Source: Actinoplanes couchii | Lineage (GTDB): Bacteria; Actinomycetota; Actinomycetes; Mycobacteriales; Micromonosporaceae | Direction of reading: 5' to 3' | Assembly: GCF_016862075.1 (NCBI RefSeq) | Contig: NZ_BOMG01000042.1 | Coordinates: forward strand, 248,001-312,000 | Length of the DNA stretch: 64,000 nt | Shown here: one piece after another, positions 9,313 to 18,803 of the stretch | Numbering within the stretch: position 1 is the first letter of the stretch | Layout: each line of letters starts with the position of its first letter | Position numbers and translations under genes: made by a program | Notes under the pieces: model-generated | Database searches by the model: none | What the model was told of the DNA's origin: nothing | What the model saw: the letters and a program-made list of their open reading frames with translations, nothing else

Positions 9313-11094
9313 ATGGCCTGGACTCTGAAGATTCACCACATCGACGTCGTCGGATCGGGAGACGCGACGCTGATCGAGGCCGAGGATCCGACGGTGGCGG
9401 GGGCACGCCGGACCATGTTGATCGACGGCGGTCGCATCGCCCACGCGAACAACCTGCACCAGCACCTGACAACAGTGGGCAATGTGACTGCGGCCAGCCC
9501 CTTGAACATCGTCGCCGTCACCCATTACGACGTGGATCACATGGGTGGGATCTTCTCCCTGTTCAATCAGGGCCACGTCGAGTACGCCAACGTCCGCGTC
9601 TACGACCAGGGCGAACCCCTCGCCGACAACAATCCTTACCTGCGTTACCTGTCCGCGCTGCGCCAGGCGCCCAACCGGCGACGGGTGACCGGCAACGTCA
9701 TGAGCGAGTGGCTGAGGCCCGGACCGTTCCGGACCCGCGCCGGTGTCCAGCTGGCTCCGCCGCAGCTGCCGCCCGGAATGGTCATGACGTCGCAGCCGGT
9801 TCGCCTCATCGCCGGATTGCCGATGCAGGGCATGCCGGCCCTGCAGCCTCAGGTAGCCCCTGGTGTGCCGCTTCCCGCGGCACAGGTCAACGACTGGTGG
9901 TGCCCGCACTGGCTCGTCGGTCGTGAGGTCCTGTGGGCCACCGACACCGGTGATCTGGGCGTCGTTCCGGCCGGAGCTCCGACCGTGCACTGCATCGCCG
10001 CGAACCGGTATGTCCGCAATCCCGCGGGCGGGGCCACCTATCTGGCGGCCGGGCTCGGCATCGCCACCGTGCAGAACGAGAAGAGCCTGGCCTTCGAGGT
10101 TCGGTTCGGCAACTTCCGCTACTACATCGGCGGAGACATCGAGACGGCTCAGGAGACGATGATCGCCGCGAACCTGAACCCCACCAACGATGTCGCCGGG
10201 CGGGTCCAGGTGGTGAAGGCCAGCCATCACGGCGCGGCGACCGCGAGCGCGCCCGGGTTCATCGCCCGGATGCGGCCCGACGCCGTGATGATCTCGAACG
10301 GGCAGAACAACCAGTACGGGCACCCGCTGCCGCCGACCGTCGCCACCTTGGACGGACTGGTCGGCGTCGTTCCCACGCGTCGACGGATCTGGCACTACCT
10401 GACCGGCTACGACGTCCCCTTCGGCGCGGCGCCGCAGACGGCCGGTGGAGTCAACTCCCGGACCGGGGGCAACCCGCCTGCCAACACGGCAGGCGACATT
10501 CTCGTCAGGGTCACGGCCACACAAGCGAATGCCCCGGCGATCGGCTCGGCCGGGACCGCCCTCACCGGAGCCATCACCGCGACCTCCACGATTTCCGGTG
10601 TCGCGGCACCTCCTGGTACCGCGGCCGCTGCCATCGAGGCTCTGTACAGCGCCCCGCACCCGACCACCGCCGCGCAGGACGTGGTCACCGTGGTGCTCAC
10701 CGGACTCGGGCTTGCCGGTCCTGCCGCGACTGCCGTGGCGGCTGCGGCAGTACCCGCCGCCGTAGCGGCCGCGGTGGCTGCGCCCGGGGCACACGTGGAT
10801 GCCTTCGTCGCAGCCATGCGCGCCGCGGTCATGGCACAACCCGGCATTACCCAGAGCCAGGTTTTTGCGGCAGCCGCGACGGCAGCCGTGGCCTGGTATG
10901 GATTCTGCAGGATCGGGTCCGGCGCGAGTATCGATCCGACGATGCTCGCGAGAATCTTGTCGAAGGCCGTGAACATCGACGTCCATGCGGCGATCGTGGC
11001 GGCCGCAGCCGCCATGACTCCCGGTGCGACCGGGATGTTCACCGTCTTCTACGACAACCTCAACGCCCAAACCACGACCATCACCCACTTCTGA
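9313..11094 (+). CDS. Metallo-beta-lactamase-fold (ComEC-like) hydrolase with Ala-rich C-terminal extension
   Basis: A 593-residue protein. The N-terminal 370 residues form an MBL-fold domain: the zinc signature THYDVDH is at residues 70-76, a GGD motif near 275, and SHHGA at 304-308. A downstream ISNGQNNQYGHP block is typical of the ComEC/Rec2-associated MBL branch. The last 190 residues are very rich in Ala and other small residues and resemble a coiled or low-complexity module of unknown role. There is no membrane segment, so it is not ComEC itself. Its codon choice is visibly looser than that of its neighbours (more A/T at third positions), and it is the only member not overlapping the gene before it. 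The substrate is unknown; members of this branch include nucleases and phosphodiesterases. Confidence 0.85.
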   Translation: MAWTLKIHHIDVVGSGDATLIEAEDPTVAGARRTMLIDGGRIAHANNLHQHLTTVGNVTAASPLNIVAVTHYDVDHMGGIFSLFNQGHVEYANVRVYDQGEPLADNNPYLRYLSALRQAPNRRRVTGNVMSEWLRPGPFRTRAGVQLAPPQLPPGMVMTSQPVRLIAGLPMQGMPALQPQVAPGVPLPAAQVNDWWCPHWLVGREVLWATDTGDLGVVPAGAPTVHCIAANRYVRNPAGGATYLAAGLGIATVQNEKSLAFEVRFGNFRYYIGGDIETAQETMIAANLNPTNDVAGRVQVVKASHHGAATASAPGFIARMRPDAVMISNGQNNQYGHPLPPTVATLDGLVGVVPTRRRIWHYLTGYDVPFGAAPQTAGGVNSRTGGNPPANTAGDILVRVTATQANAPAIGSAGTALTGAITATSTISGVAAPPGTAAAAIEALYSAPHPTTAAQDVVTVVLTGLGLAGPAATAVAAAAVPAAVAAAVAAPGAHVDAFVAAMRAAVMAQPGITQSQVFAAAATAAVAWYGFCRIGSGASIDPTMLARILSKAVNIDVHAAIVAAAAAMTPGATGMFTVFYDNLNAQTTTITHF

Positions 11095-11111
11095 CCGGCG
11101 GTGACGTGAGC

Positions 11112-14100
11112 ATGACGTATGACGGGCGGCCTCTGGACGCCATCGAGACCGCGCTGCGCCGGGCCGTCAGCGGGGGAGTGCTGCCACTGAGCGGTGAGAT
11201 CATCGCCGATTCCGGGTTCGTCGCGTTCCTGCGGGCGCTTCCCGGCAAGAAACTCGCCGTCAACGCCCCGGTCATCACCCTGTCCGGCAAGGGCTGGCCC
11301 GCTGTGCTCACCGTCAGCGGGAAGGCGCGGGAGGCCTGGCCGGTGAGCGCGTACGGCCCGGACGCCTTCGCCGTGGACAGCGTCACGGTGACGATCTCGC
11401 GGGCCGACGCCACAGCCCCGGCGCTCGTCGGATTCCAGGCGGTCGGCAAGGTTCGGGCCGGGACCGTCACGCTGCCGGTCACCGCCAGTCTCACCGACAG
11501 CGGCGAACTGGCCTGTGTGCTCACCGACGGCGACCACGGCCCGCTCTCCCTGCCCGCGCTCGTCGAGCAGGTCAGCAACTCCGGCGCCCGGATCGACCTG
11601 CCCGCGGACCTGCCGTTCGCCGATCTCGTCAAGCTCACCGAACTCGACCTGATCGTCGGGTTCGGGGCCACCGCCCGTACCGAAATGCGGGTCGCCGTGG
11701 GGTCCGACCTGGACTGGCCGCTGGTCGGCGACGAGATCGTGCTGCGCTCGGTGGGCGCCGGCCTGGCGATCAGCCGGACCGTGTCGGCGGAGGGGTACAT
11801 CTCCAGCAGCTTCCGTGGCGCGCTCTCCGCGAGCCTGCGGATCGGCGCCGACTTCGACGTGGTGCTCGGGTTCGGCGGCGGGCGGCCCTGGGAGATCGCG
11901 CTGCTGCCCGCCGACGGCGCCCTGCCGACCCTGCCGCAGCTGGCCGCGTTCGCCGGGGGACAGCCCTTGCAGGATCTGGTCCAGGGTGGGCTCGACGCGC
12001 TGGACCTGGAGGAGATGGAGCTGGACGCGGTACGGATCGGTTTCGACCCGGTCACCGCGCCGACCCTGCGGTACGTCCGGATCGCCGCCCACCTGATCTT
12101 CGCCGGAGTCCGCCTCGACCTGTCCGTACGGCTGATGCCCGGTTTTGCGTTCGGCGGTTCGCTGCGCCCACCGTCCACCATCGGCCTGCGTGCCCTGTTC
12201 ACCCACTTCTTCGGCAACGCCGACGGCTTCCCGGACATCACGATCACCCAGCTCGGCCTGACCGCTGACCCGTCGGCGGGAACCTACGAGCTGGTGGTGA
12301 CCGCCGAGGACGACGACCTGACGATCGGGCCGATCGGGCTGCGCGGCCTGCACATCGACATCGCCAAGGACACCACCGGTTTCCACGGCACGATCGGCGC
12401 CGACATCGAACTCGGCGGCGCCACCCTGATCATCACCGCGGGCCGCCCGGCCGCCGCCGGGCCCTGGGTTTTCAGCGGCTCCACCGGCCCGGGCCAGCAG
12501 ATCTCCATCGCCACGCTGCACAGCGATCTGGAGGCGAAGTTCGGCTCCTTCACCCTGCCGCCCGCCGTGCAGGGCCTGACGATCGACAACCTGGACATCG
12601 AGTTCGACACCGCCGGATCGTTCTCGTTCGCCTGCCACCTGATGTTCCCGGTCGGTGCGGACACCACCGTCGACCTCACCCTTCTGCTGGACGTACGCAA
12701 GGACGGCACCGGGCCCGCGACGGTGACCGCCCGCGGCACCCTGCTCGTCGGCGACCTGCGCTTCGACGTGGACTTCGCCCGCAACGACGGCGGCACGGCC
12801 CTGCTTGCCGCCTACACCGCCCAGCCCGGTCAGCAGGCGCTCCGGCTCAAGGACCTGTTCGCCCCGCTGCTCGCCGGTTCCCCGGGGGCAGCCGCGATGA
12901 TCCCGGACAGCCTCACCCTGCAGATCAAGGACGTCTTCGTCCACCTGGACCGGCCTGCTACCCCCGGCGCCGGCGCCACCGTGCTCGCCGCCCTGGACCT
13001 GGGCGCCGCCATCGATCTGACCCAGCTTCCCCTGATCGGCCGGGAGCTTCCCGCCGGGCAGACCCTCACCGTCGACGATCTGCGTGTCGTGATCGCCTCG
13101 GCGCCGGTCGGCACCGCCCGGTTGGCAGTGCTCAACGGCATGCTCCCGCCGGGGATCGCGCCGCTGCCCACCACCGACCCGCTCACCGCCGGGGTCACCT
13201 TCGCCGCCGTGCTGTCCCTCGGCGGCGAGAAACAGCCGCTCACCCTGCCCACGTCGGCCGGATCGGGCACCGGCACGGTGAAAGCCGCCGCGGTTACCGG
13301 GCCCACCGCCGCGCCGGACAGCACGAAGTGGATCACCGTGCAGCGCTCGTTCGGGCCGCTGCGGCTCGGACGGGTCGGGTTCGCCTACACCGGCGGCTCG
13401 CTGTGGTTCCTGCTGGACGCGGGGATCGCCCTCGGCGGCCTCGCCTTCTCGCTGAACGGCCTCGCCGTAGGCTCACCGTTGCAGGAGTTCTCACCCACGT
13501 TCGACCTGCGCGGACTCGGACTCGACTACGCCAACGGCCCGCTGAGCATCGGCGGGGCCCTGATGCGCAGCACTCTCACCGGCACGGACGGCGTCACCTA
13601 CGACGAGTACGAGGGCAGCCTGCTGCTCAAGACCGAACAGCTGACGTTGACCGCGCTCGGGGCGTACGCCTATGTGAGCGGATACCCGTCGCTGTTCGTT
13701 TACGCCGTGCTCGACTACCCGATCGGCGGCCCGGCGTTCCTGTTCGTCACCGGTCTGGCCGCGGGGTTCGGCTACAACCGGCGGCTGATCGTCCCGCCGA
13801 TCGACCAGGTGGCACAGTTCCCCCTGGTCAGTGCGGTGACCGGCGAGACCACCACAGCGCCGGACCCGCTCGCGCAGCTGACCCGGCTGCGGGCTGCGGT
13901 GGTGCCCTCGTCCGGTGACGTGTTCCTCGCGGCCGGCATCCGGTTCACCTCGTTCAAACAGGTCGACACGTTCGCTCTGCTGATCGTGCTGCTCGGCGGC
14001 CGGTTCGAGATCGACGTGCTGGGCCTGTCCACGATGCGGTTGCCGGCCGCGCCGGGCGTGCCGCCGATCGCCGAGATCCAGATGGCGCTCAAGGCCGGGT

Positions 14101-15392
14101 TCGTTCCCGACGAGGGTTATCTCGGCGTACAGGCGCAGCTGACCTCGGCGTCGTTCCTGTTCTCCCGGGACTGCCACCTGACCGGCGGGTTCGCGTTTGC
14201 GGTCTGGTTCAGCGGTGAGCACCGCGGTGACTTCGTCGCCACCGTCGGCGGCTACCGGCCTGGTTTCCGGGTGCCGGCGCACTACCCGCAGGCGCCCCGG
14301 CTCGGGTTCACCTGGCAGGTCAGCGCGGAACTGTCGGTCAAGGGCGAGGTCTACTTCGCGCTGATGCCGGGTGCGCTCACCGCCGGTGGCAACCTGCAGG
14401 CCAACTGGACGAGCGGGCGGCTCGCGGCGTCGTTCTCGGCCGGTGTGGACTTCCTGCTCGCCTGGCAGCCGTACCACTACGAGGCGAGCCTCTACGTCCA
14501 CTTCGCCGCCCGGTACACCTACCAGGCGTTCGGCACGCACACCATCTCGGTCGACGTCGGCGCGGACCTGTCGCTGTGGGGGCCCGAGTTCGCCGGCACC
14601 GCCCGTATCCATCTGTCGCTGATCAGCTTCGACATCGCGTTCGGTGACACCCGGGCCAGGCCCGCACCGCTCGACTGGGGCGCCTTCCAGCAGGCGTTCC
14701 TGCCCGCCGACACGGACGACGCGCCGGTCGGAACCGTGACCGTCGGCGACGGTTTGATGCGGGACGGCGAGACCGGCGTCGACTGGGTGCTCAGCCCGAA
14801 ACGGTTCAGCCTCGTCACCGACTCCGCCGTGCCGGCCAAGACCTACGACCTCGGCGCGGGTACGGTCATCGGCGATCCGGAGGCGCCGAACACCGCCCTG
14901 GGCATCGGGCCGATGGACGTCCGCGCTGGTCGGTTCGCCTCCCGGACCACGGTACGGATCACCCGTGACGGCGTAGACGTCACCGGCGAGTTCGGGTTCG
15001 CCCCGGTTCACAAGCGGGTGCCGCGTGCCCTGTGGGGTGAGTCGGTGGCGCCGAGTCTGGACGGCGACGCTCTCCTCGGGCAGGCACTGACCGGGTTCGT
15101 GATCACCCCGACCGCCCCGGTCCAGCCGGACGACGACCCGCCCCGGACCGTTACCGATGAACGGGCGCGGTACGAGACCGTCGAGGTCCCGGGCGGCTAC
15201 CGCTGGCAGGACCCGGTCGTCTGGCAGGAGGACAAGACGCAGGATCCGGCGGCGGCTTTCGGCCGTACCGCCGCCCGTACCGCACTGCTCGAAGCACTCG
15301 GCGTGCCGGCCGAGGTCACCGTGGACGCGGGCGCCACCGCCGCGTTCCTGGTGGCCCCGGTCTCCGGCCGTCTGACCGGGGGAGACCGATGA
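11112..15392 (+). CDS. Giant DUF6603-type protein
   Basis: About 1426 residues from ATG 11112, with a GGTGA-like site 7 nt upstream; GTG 11106 is an alternative. The region of roughly residues 745-1195 has the highly hydrophobic, beta-rich pattern of DUF6603, with the characteristic block VYAVLDYPIGGPAFLFVTGL and then FGYNR. The N-terminal 740 residues are a long series of beta-strand segments alternating with Gly/Asp turns, with no recognised domain. Neither a signal peptide nor clear alpha-helical membrane spans are present. Amphipathic strands alternating with short polar turns would suit a large beta-solenoid or beta-barrel-like surface, possibly lipid-facing (inference). The stop overlaps the ATG of the following gene. 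Confidence 0.85.
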   Translation: MTYDGRPLDAIETALRRAVSGGVLPLSGEIIADSGFVAFLRALPGKKLAVNAPVITLSGKGWPAVLTVSGKAREAWPVSAYGPDAFAVDSVTVTISRADATAPALVGFQAVGKVRAGTVTLPVTASLTDSGELACVLTDGDHGPLSLPALVEQVSNSGARIDLPADLPFADLVKLTELDLIVGFGATARTEMRVAVGSDLDWPLVGDEIVLRSVGAGLAISRTVSAEGYISSSFRGALSASLRIGADFDVVLGFGGGRPWEIALLPADGALPTLPQLAAFAGGQPLQDLVQGGLDALDLEEMELDAVRIGFDPVTAPTLRYVRIAAHLIFAGVRLDLSVRLMPGFAFGGSLRPPSTIGLRALFTHFFGNADGFPDITITQLGLTADPSAGTYELVVTAEDDDLTIGPIGLRGLHIDIAKDTTGFHGTIGADIELGGATLIITAGRPAAAGPWVFSGSTGPGQQISIATLHSDLEAKFGSFTLPPAVQGLTIDNLDIEFDTAGSFSFACHLMFPVGADTTVDLTLLLDVRKDGTGPATVTARGTLLVGDLRFDVDFARNDGGTALLAAYTAQPGQQALRLKDLFAPLLAGSPGAAAMIPDSLTLQIKDVFVHLDRPATPGAGATVLAALDLGAAIDLTQLPLIGRELPAGQTLTVDDLRVVIASAPVGTARLAVLNGMLPPGIAPLPTTDPLTAGVTFAAVLSLGGEKQPLTLPTSAGSGTGTVKAAAVTGPTAAPDSTKWITVQRSFGPLRLGRVGFAYTGGSLWFLLDAGIALGGLAFSLNGLAVGSPLQEFSPTFDLRGLGLDYANGPLSIGGALMRSTLTGTDGVTYDEYEGSLLLKTEQLTLTALGAYAYVSGYPSLFVYAVLDYPIGGPAFLFVTGLAAGFGYNRRLIVPPIDQVAQFPLVSAVTGETTTAPDPLAQLTRLRAAVVPSSGDVFLAAGIRFTSFKQVDTFALLIVLLGGRFEIDVLGLSTMRLPAAPGVPPIAEIQMALKAGFVPDEGYLGVQAQLTSASFLFSRDCHLTGGFAFAVWFSGEHRGDFVATVGGYRPGFRVPAHYPQAPRLGFTWQVSAELSVKGEVYFALMPGALTAGGNLQANWTSGRLAASFSAGVDFLLAWQPYHYEASLYVHFAARYTYQAFGTHTISVDVGADLSLWGPEFAGTARIHLSLISFDIAFGDTRARPAPLDWGAFQQAFLPADTDDAPVGTVTVGDGLMRDGETGVDWVLSPKRFSLVTDSAVPAKTYDLGAGTVIGDPEAPNTALGIGPMDVRAGRFASRTTVRITRDGVDVTGEFGFAPVHKRVPRALWGESVAPSLDGDALLGQALTGFVITPTAPVQPDDDPPRTVTDERARYETVEVPGGYRWQDPVVWQEDKTQDPAAAFGRTAARTALLEALGVPAEVTVDAGATAAFLVAPVSGRLTGGDR

Positions 15393-17212
15393 CCGACGCC
15401 ACAGTCTTCCGTTCCGCGCACCGGCCCGCGCCGGGCATGGCCGACGGCACCTACACGATCACCGTGCAGCAGGACCTCACTGTCCAGCAGGACCTCACCG
15501 TTCCCGGGGTCCACCGGCCGGTGCGCCCGGTCACCCGTAGCTTCGTCATCGGCGGCAGCCACGGAACCCTCGCGCCGCAGGACGTCGTGGCGGTGTTCCC
15601 GCCGGACGGCAGCATCGGCGACCACTCCACCGCCCTGCCCCACATCCTGCTGGACCGCGGCACCATCCCGTGGGAGCAGTCCGCCGAGGGAACTCTGCCC
15701 TGGCTGGCCCTGCTGCTGTTCGACGAGGCGGACACGACGACCACCGCTGTCATGAGCGTCGCGGAGGCCCGCCTGCTGCCCGGCCTGACCGGTCTCCCGG
15801 TCACGCCCGGTCTGCGGGACACCGACCGGATCACCGTGCTGACCGCCGCACCGGACCTGCTCGCCGCGATCATGCCCACCGGACCGGAACTGGCGGTGCT
15901 GACCCACACCCGGCAGCATCGCACCGGCCAGGTCCCGGACACCGACGAGGTCGCCGCCGTGTCCGGCAACCGGCTGCCCGCACCCGGCCGGACCAGCACC
16001 GTCCACCTGGTCTCGGTCGCCGCTCGCTACCGCGACGGGGCCTTCGACACCGGAGCCGGTGATCAGGTGCACCTGGTGTCGCTGACCAGCTGGCGGTTCG
16101 CGTGCATCGACGACGGCGCCGGCTTCAGCGCCCTGGCGCAGGCACTGGACACCGGTGCGCTCGCGTTGCCGCCCCGGGGAGTCCCGGCCGCTGACGCGTA
16201 CCTGCAGAAGGGTTTTGTGCCGGTGCCGCACGCGCTGCGCCAGGCCGACCGGACGGTGTCGTGGTTCCACGGCCCGCTCACCCCGCAGGCCGGCGCCGAT
16301 CCCGGCCAGGACTACGAGCCGGTACGGGTGGCCGACGAGCTGCTGCGCATCGACAGCGACACCGGGATGCTCGACGTCTCCTACGCCGCCGGGTGGCAGC
16401 TCGGCCGGCTCCTCGCCCTGAACAGCAGGCGCGTCGCCACCGCGTTCGGTGTGTGGCGGCGTGCCCATCGGCGTGCCCGCGACACCGGGATCCCCCCGAT
16501 CCCGTTGCCGGGCGCTCCCGACCCCGACCCGGATCCGCCGGTGATCGTGGAGCAGTGGCTGGCCGGGCTGAACCTGCTGGACGGGGTGCCGTTCAACTAC
16601 CTGGTCCCGGACGAGCGCATGCTTCCACCGGAGTCCCTGCGGGTGTTCCGGCTCGACGGCCGCTGGATCCGGTCCCTGCTGGACGGCGCGCTGAGCCTGG
16701 GCCGGGTCACCGCCGGCGACCTGGCCCACGACAGTGAACACCTGGCTCCGCTCATCGAGAATCGCCACCCGGGCGCGAGCGGGGTGCTGCTCGACTCGGC
16801 GCTTGTCGCGGGCTGGCCGGGACTGATCGTCGACGCCGAGGGGCCGGACGGCACGATCCTGCCGGCACTGCGTGTCCAACGGCTCAGCGGCACGGTCCTG
16901 CTCTGCCTGTTCGACGGCGAACCGGCCCGGCTGCGCCTGCACCTCGCACCGGAGTCCCTGCACCTGGGCGTCGACCACACCGGCGGCGAATACGTCAAGA
17001 AGTTGCGCGACGACGCCGGCATCCCGAAGCAGGGCCCGGAGGTCCCGGTGCCGTGGCGCGGCGCCGCCGTCGGCCGGGTCGTCGACGTCGCCGCGCTGGC
17101 CGCCGCCGTCTCCGCTCCGGTGACGGCGGCCGGATTCGCCCAGGCGATGATCGAGGGCGTGGTGAGTGTGGTCCTGTCCGGGACGGATCAGCGGAGCACA
17201 GCGCGCCCTTAG
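15389..17212 (+). CDS. Protein of unknown function, last gene of the cluster
   Basis: A 607-residue protein starting at ATG 15389, overlapping the DUF6603 gene by 4 nt. I do not recognise a family. It looks globular and mixed alpha/beta, without signal peptide or membrane segments. Pro/Asp-rich turns are frequent (for example PGAPDPDPDPPVI in the middle). Near the N-terminus it carries a short tandem duplication (QQDLTV twice). The overlap with the preceding giant gene argues that it is an obligate partner in the same complex or pathway. Its stop is 3 bp from the stop of the convergent catalase gene. Confidence 0.78.
   Translation: MTDATVFRSAHRPAPGMADGTYTITVQQDLTVQQDLTVPGVHRPVRPVTRSFVIGGSHGTLAPQDVVAVFPPDGSIGDHSTALPHILLDRGTIPWEQSAEGTLPWLALLLFDEADTTTTAVMSVAEARLLPGLTGLPVTPGLRDTDRITVLTAAPDLLAAIMPTGPELAVLTHTRQHRTGQVPDTDEVAAVSGNRLPAPGRTSTVHLVSVAARYRDGAFDTGAGDQVHLVSLTSWRFACIDDGAGFSALAQALDTGALALPPRGVPAADAYLQKGFVPVPHALRQADRTVSWFHGPLTPQAGADPGQDYEPVRVADELLRIDSDTGMLDVSYAAGWQLGRLLALNSRRVATAFGVWRRAHRRARDTGIPPIPLPGAPDPDPDPPVIVEQWLAGLNLLDGVPFNYLVPDERMLPPESLRVFRLDGRWIRSLLDGALSLGRVTAGDLAHDSEHLAPLIENRHPGASGVLLDSALVAGWPGLIVDAEGPDGTILPALRVQRLSGTVLLCLFDGEPARLRLHLAPESLHLGVDHTGGEYVKKLRDDAGIPKQGPEVPVPWRGAAVGRVVDVAALAAAVSAPVTAAGFAQAMIEGVVSVVLSGTDQRSTARP
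15464..15499 (+). repeat. 18-bp tandem duplication inside the 607-residue protein gene
   Basis: GTGCAGCAGGACCTCACT (15464-15481) is followed immediately by GTCCAGCAGGACCTCACC (15482-15499), with two differences. It encodes VQQDLT twice and keeps the frame. It looks like a small, fairly recent in-frame duplication. Confidence 0.8.
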
Positions 17213-17215
17213 ATG

Positions 17216-18739
17216 TCAGGCCTTGCGCTGCATGCTCGACCGGGCCGGATTGCCCTGGTCAGCGGCCTTGGGATCGGTCTCGCCCTGCTTGGCCCGGACC
17301 CCGGCGGCGATCCGGTCGCCGAGGGGCTTGTCGACGTGGCGCCAGTAGTCGAAGGCGCGTTCCAGGATCGGCTCGCTGACCCCGTTGAGCAGGTGACCGA
17401 CCACGTTGTCGACGAGCCGGGTGCGGGCGTCGTCGTCGAGCACCTCGCGGACCAGCGTGCCGGCCTGGCCCCAGTCGTCGTCCTCGGCGTGCAGGGTGTA
17501 CGCCGAGCGGACCATGTCGCCGTCGGAGTACCAGGTGCCGCCGTCGTCGGTCAGTGCCGGATCGGCTTTCGGGCCGCCGTACGAGTTGGGCGCGTACACC
17601 GGGTCGGTGGCGTTCTGCATGCGCATCGCCCCGTCCTTGGTATAGCTGTGCACCGGCGACTTCGGCGCGTTCACCGGGATCTGCCGGTAGTTGACCCCGA
17701 GCCGGGCCCGGTGCGCGTCGGAGTAGCTGAAACCACGGGCGAGCAGCATCTTGTCCGGCGACAACCCCGTACCGGCGACGGTGTTGTTGGGTTCGAAAGC
17801 CGCCTGCTCGATCTCGGTGTGGTAGTCGGTGACGTTCCGGTTCAGCGTCATCCGGCCGACCTCCTGCAGCGGGTAGTCGCCGTGCGGCCACACCTTGGTC
17901 AGGTCGAACGGGTTGAACCGGTAGTTCCGGGCCTCCTCGAACGGCATGATCTGCACGTGCAGCGTCCAGCTCGGGTGCTGCCCGTCGCGGATGTGCTCGA
18001 ACAGGTCCCGCTGGTGGTAATCGGTGTCGGCGGAGGCCATCTGGTCGGCCTCGTCCTGGGTGAAGGTCTCGATGCCCTGGTCGGTCTTGAAGTGGTACTT
18101 GACCCAGAACTTCTCGCCGGCCGCGTTGATCCACATGTAGGTGTGGCTGCCGTACCCGTTCATGTGCCGCCAGGTCCGCGGGATCCCGCGGTCGCCCATC
18201 AGCCAGGTGACCTGGTGCGCCGACTCCGGCGACAGGCTCCAGAAGTCCCACTGCATGTCGTGGTCGCGCAGGTTGTTGTCGGACCGGCGCTTCTGCGAGC
18301 GGATGAAGTGCTGGAACTTCATCGGGTCGCGGATGAAGAAGACCGGGGTGTTGTTGCCGACGATGTCGAGGTTGCCGTCGCGGGTGTAGAACTTCACCGC
18401 GAACCCGCGCGGGTCACGCCAGGTGTCGGGGGAGCCGCGCTCCCCGGCGACGGTGGAGAACCGCACGATCACCTCGGTCTCCTCGGCGGGGGAGAAGACC
18501 GCCGCCCGGGTGTACGCGCTCAGGTCACGTGTCACCCGGAAGGTGCCGAACGCGCCGCCGCCCTTCGCGTGCGGCTGGCGCTCCGGAATGCGTTCCCGGT
18601 TGAAGTTCGCCATCTGCTCGATCAGGTAGTGGTCCTGTAAGAGCAGCGGGCCGTCGGGGCCCACGGTCAGCGAACGTTCGTCGCTGGCTACGGGAACCCC
18701 GGCATCGGTCGTGGTGGGTGGTCTCTGCGAATCGGTCAC
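17216..18739 (-). CDS. katA: Monofunctional haem catalase
   Basis: A 507-residue catalase that converts hydrogen peroxide to water and oxygen in the cytoplasm; the length is typical of small-subunit clade 3 enzymes. The distal haem histidine lies in [13 protein letters not shown] (about residue 57), the catalytic Asn in [12 protein letters not shown], and the proximal tyrosine signature reads [13 protein letters not shown] (about residue 335). The start is GTG 18739. It is convergent with the giant-protein cluster (3 bp between stops) and divergent from the M28 peptidase gene, with a 64-bp shared upstream region. No OxyR or CatR gene is adjacent, so regulation cannot be assigned. The symbol is by family and does not assert orthology to a specific strain's gene. 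Confidence 0.95.
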   Translation of the reverse strand: MTDSQRPPTTTDAGVPVASDERSLTVGPDGPLLLQDHYLIEQMANFNRERIPERQPHAKGGGAFGTFRVTRDLSAYTRAAVFSPAEETEVIVRFSTVAGERGSPDTWRDPRGFAVKFYTRDGNLDIVGNNTPVFFIRDPMKFQHFIRSQKRRSDNNLRDHDMQWDFWSLSPESAHQVTWLMGDRGIPRTWRHMNGYGSHTYMWINAAGEKFWVKYHFKTDQGIETFTQDEADQMASADTDYHQRDLFEHIRDGQHPSWTLHVQIMPFEEARNYRFNPFDLTKVWPHGDYPLQEVGRMTLNRNVTDYHTEIEQAAFEPNNTVAGTGLSPDKMLLARGFSYSDAHRARLGVNYRQIPVNAPKSPVHSYTKDGAMRMQNATDPVYAPNSYGGPKADPALTDDGGTWYSDGDMVRSAYTLHAEDDDWGQAGTLVREVLDDDARTRLVDNVVGHLLNGVSEPILERAFDYWRHVDKPLGDRIAAGVRAKQGETDPKAADQGNPARSSMQRKA

Positions 18740-18803
18740 CTACAGCCACTACCCGCCCAGGAGGCAGACACACATTCATCGACAGTCATGGAATAGTGGG
18801 GGC

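Noticed and set aside
6990-11088. Two long minus-strand open frames (754 and 627 codons) under the LamG and MBL genes
   Set aside because: Same antisense artefact of high GC3; the recognisable LamG and MBL motifs are on the plus strand.
2014-17212. Annotation of the giant cluster as a contractile injection system or prophage tail
   Set aside because: No sheath, tube, baseplate, tape-measure or AAA ATPase gene is recognisable in the window. Only the fibre-like repeats point that way.
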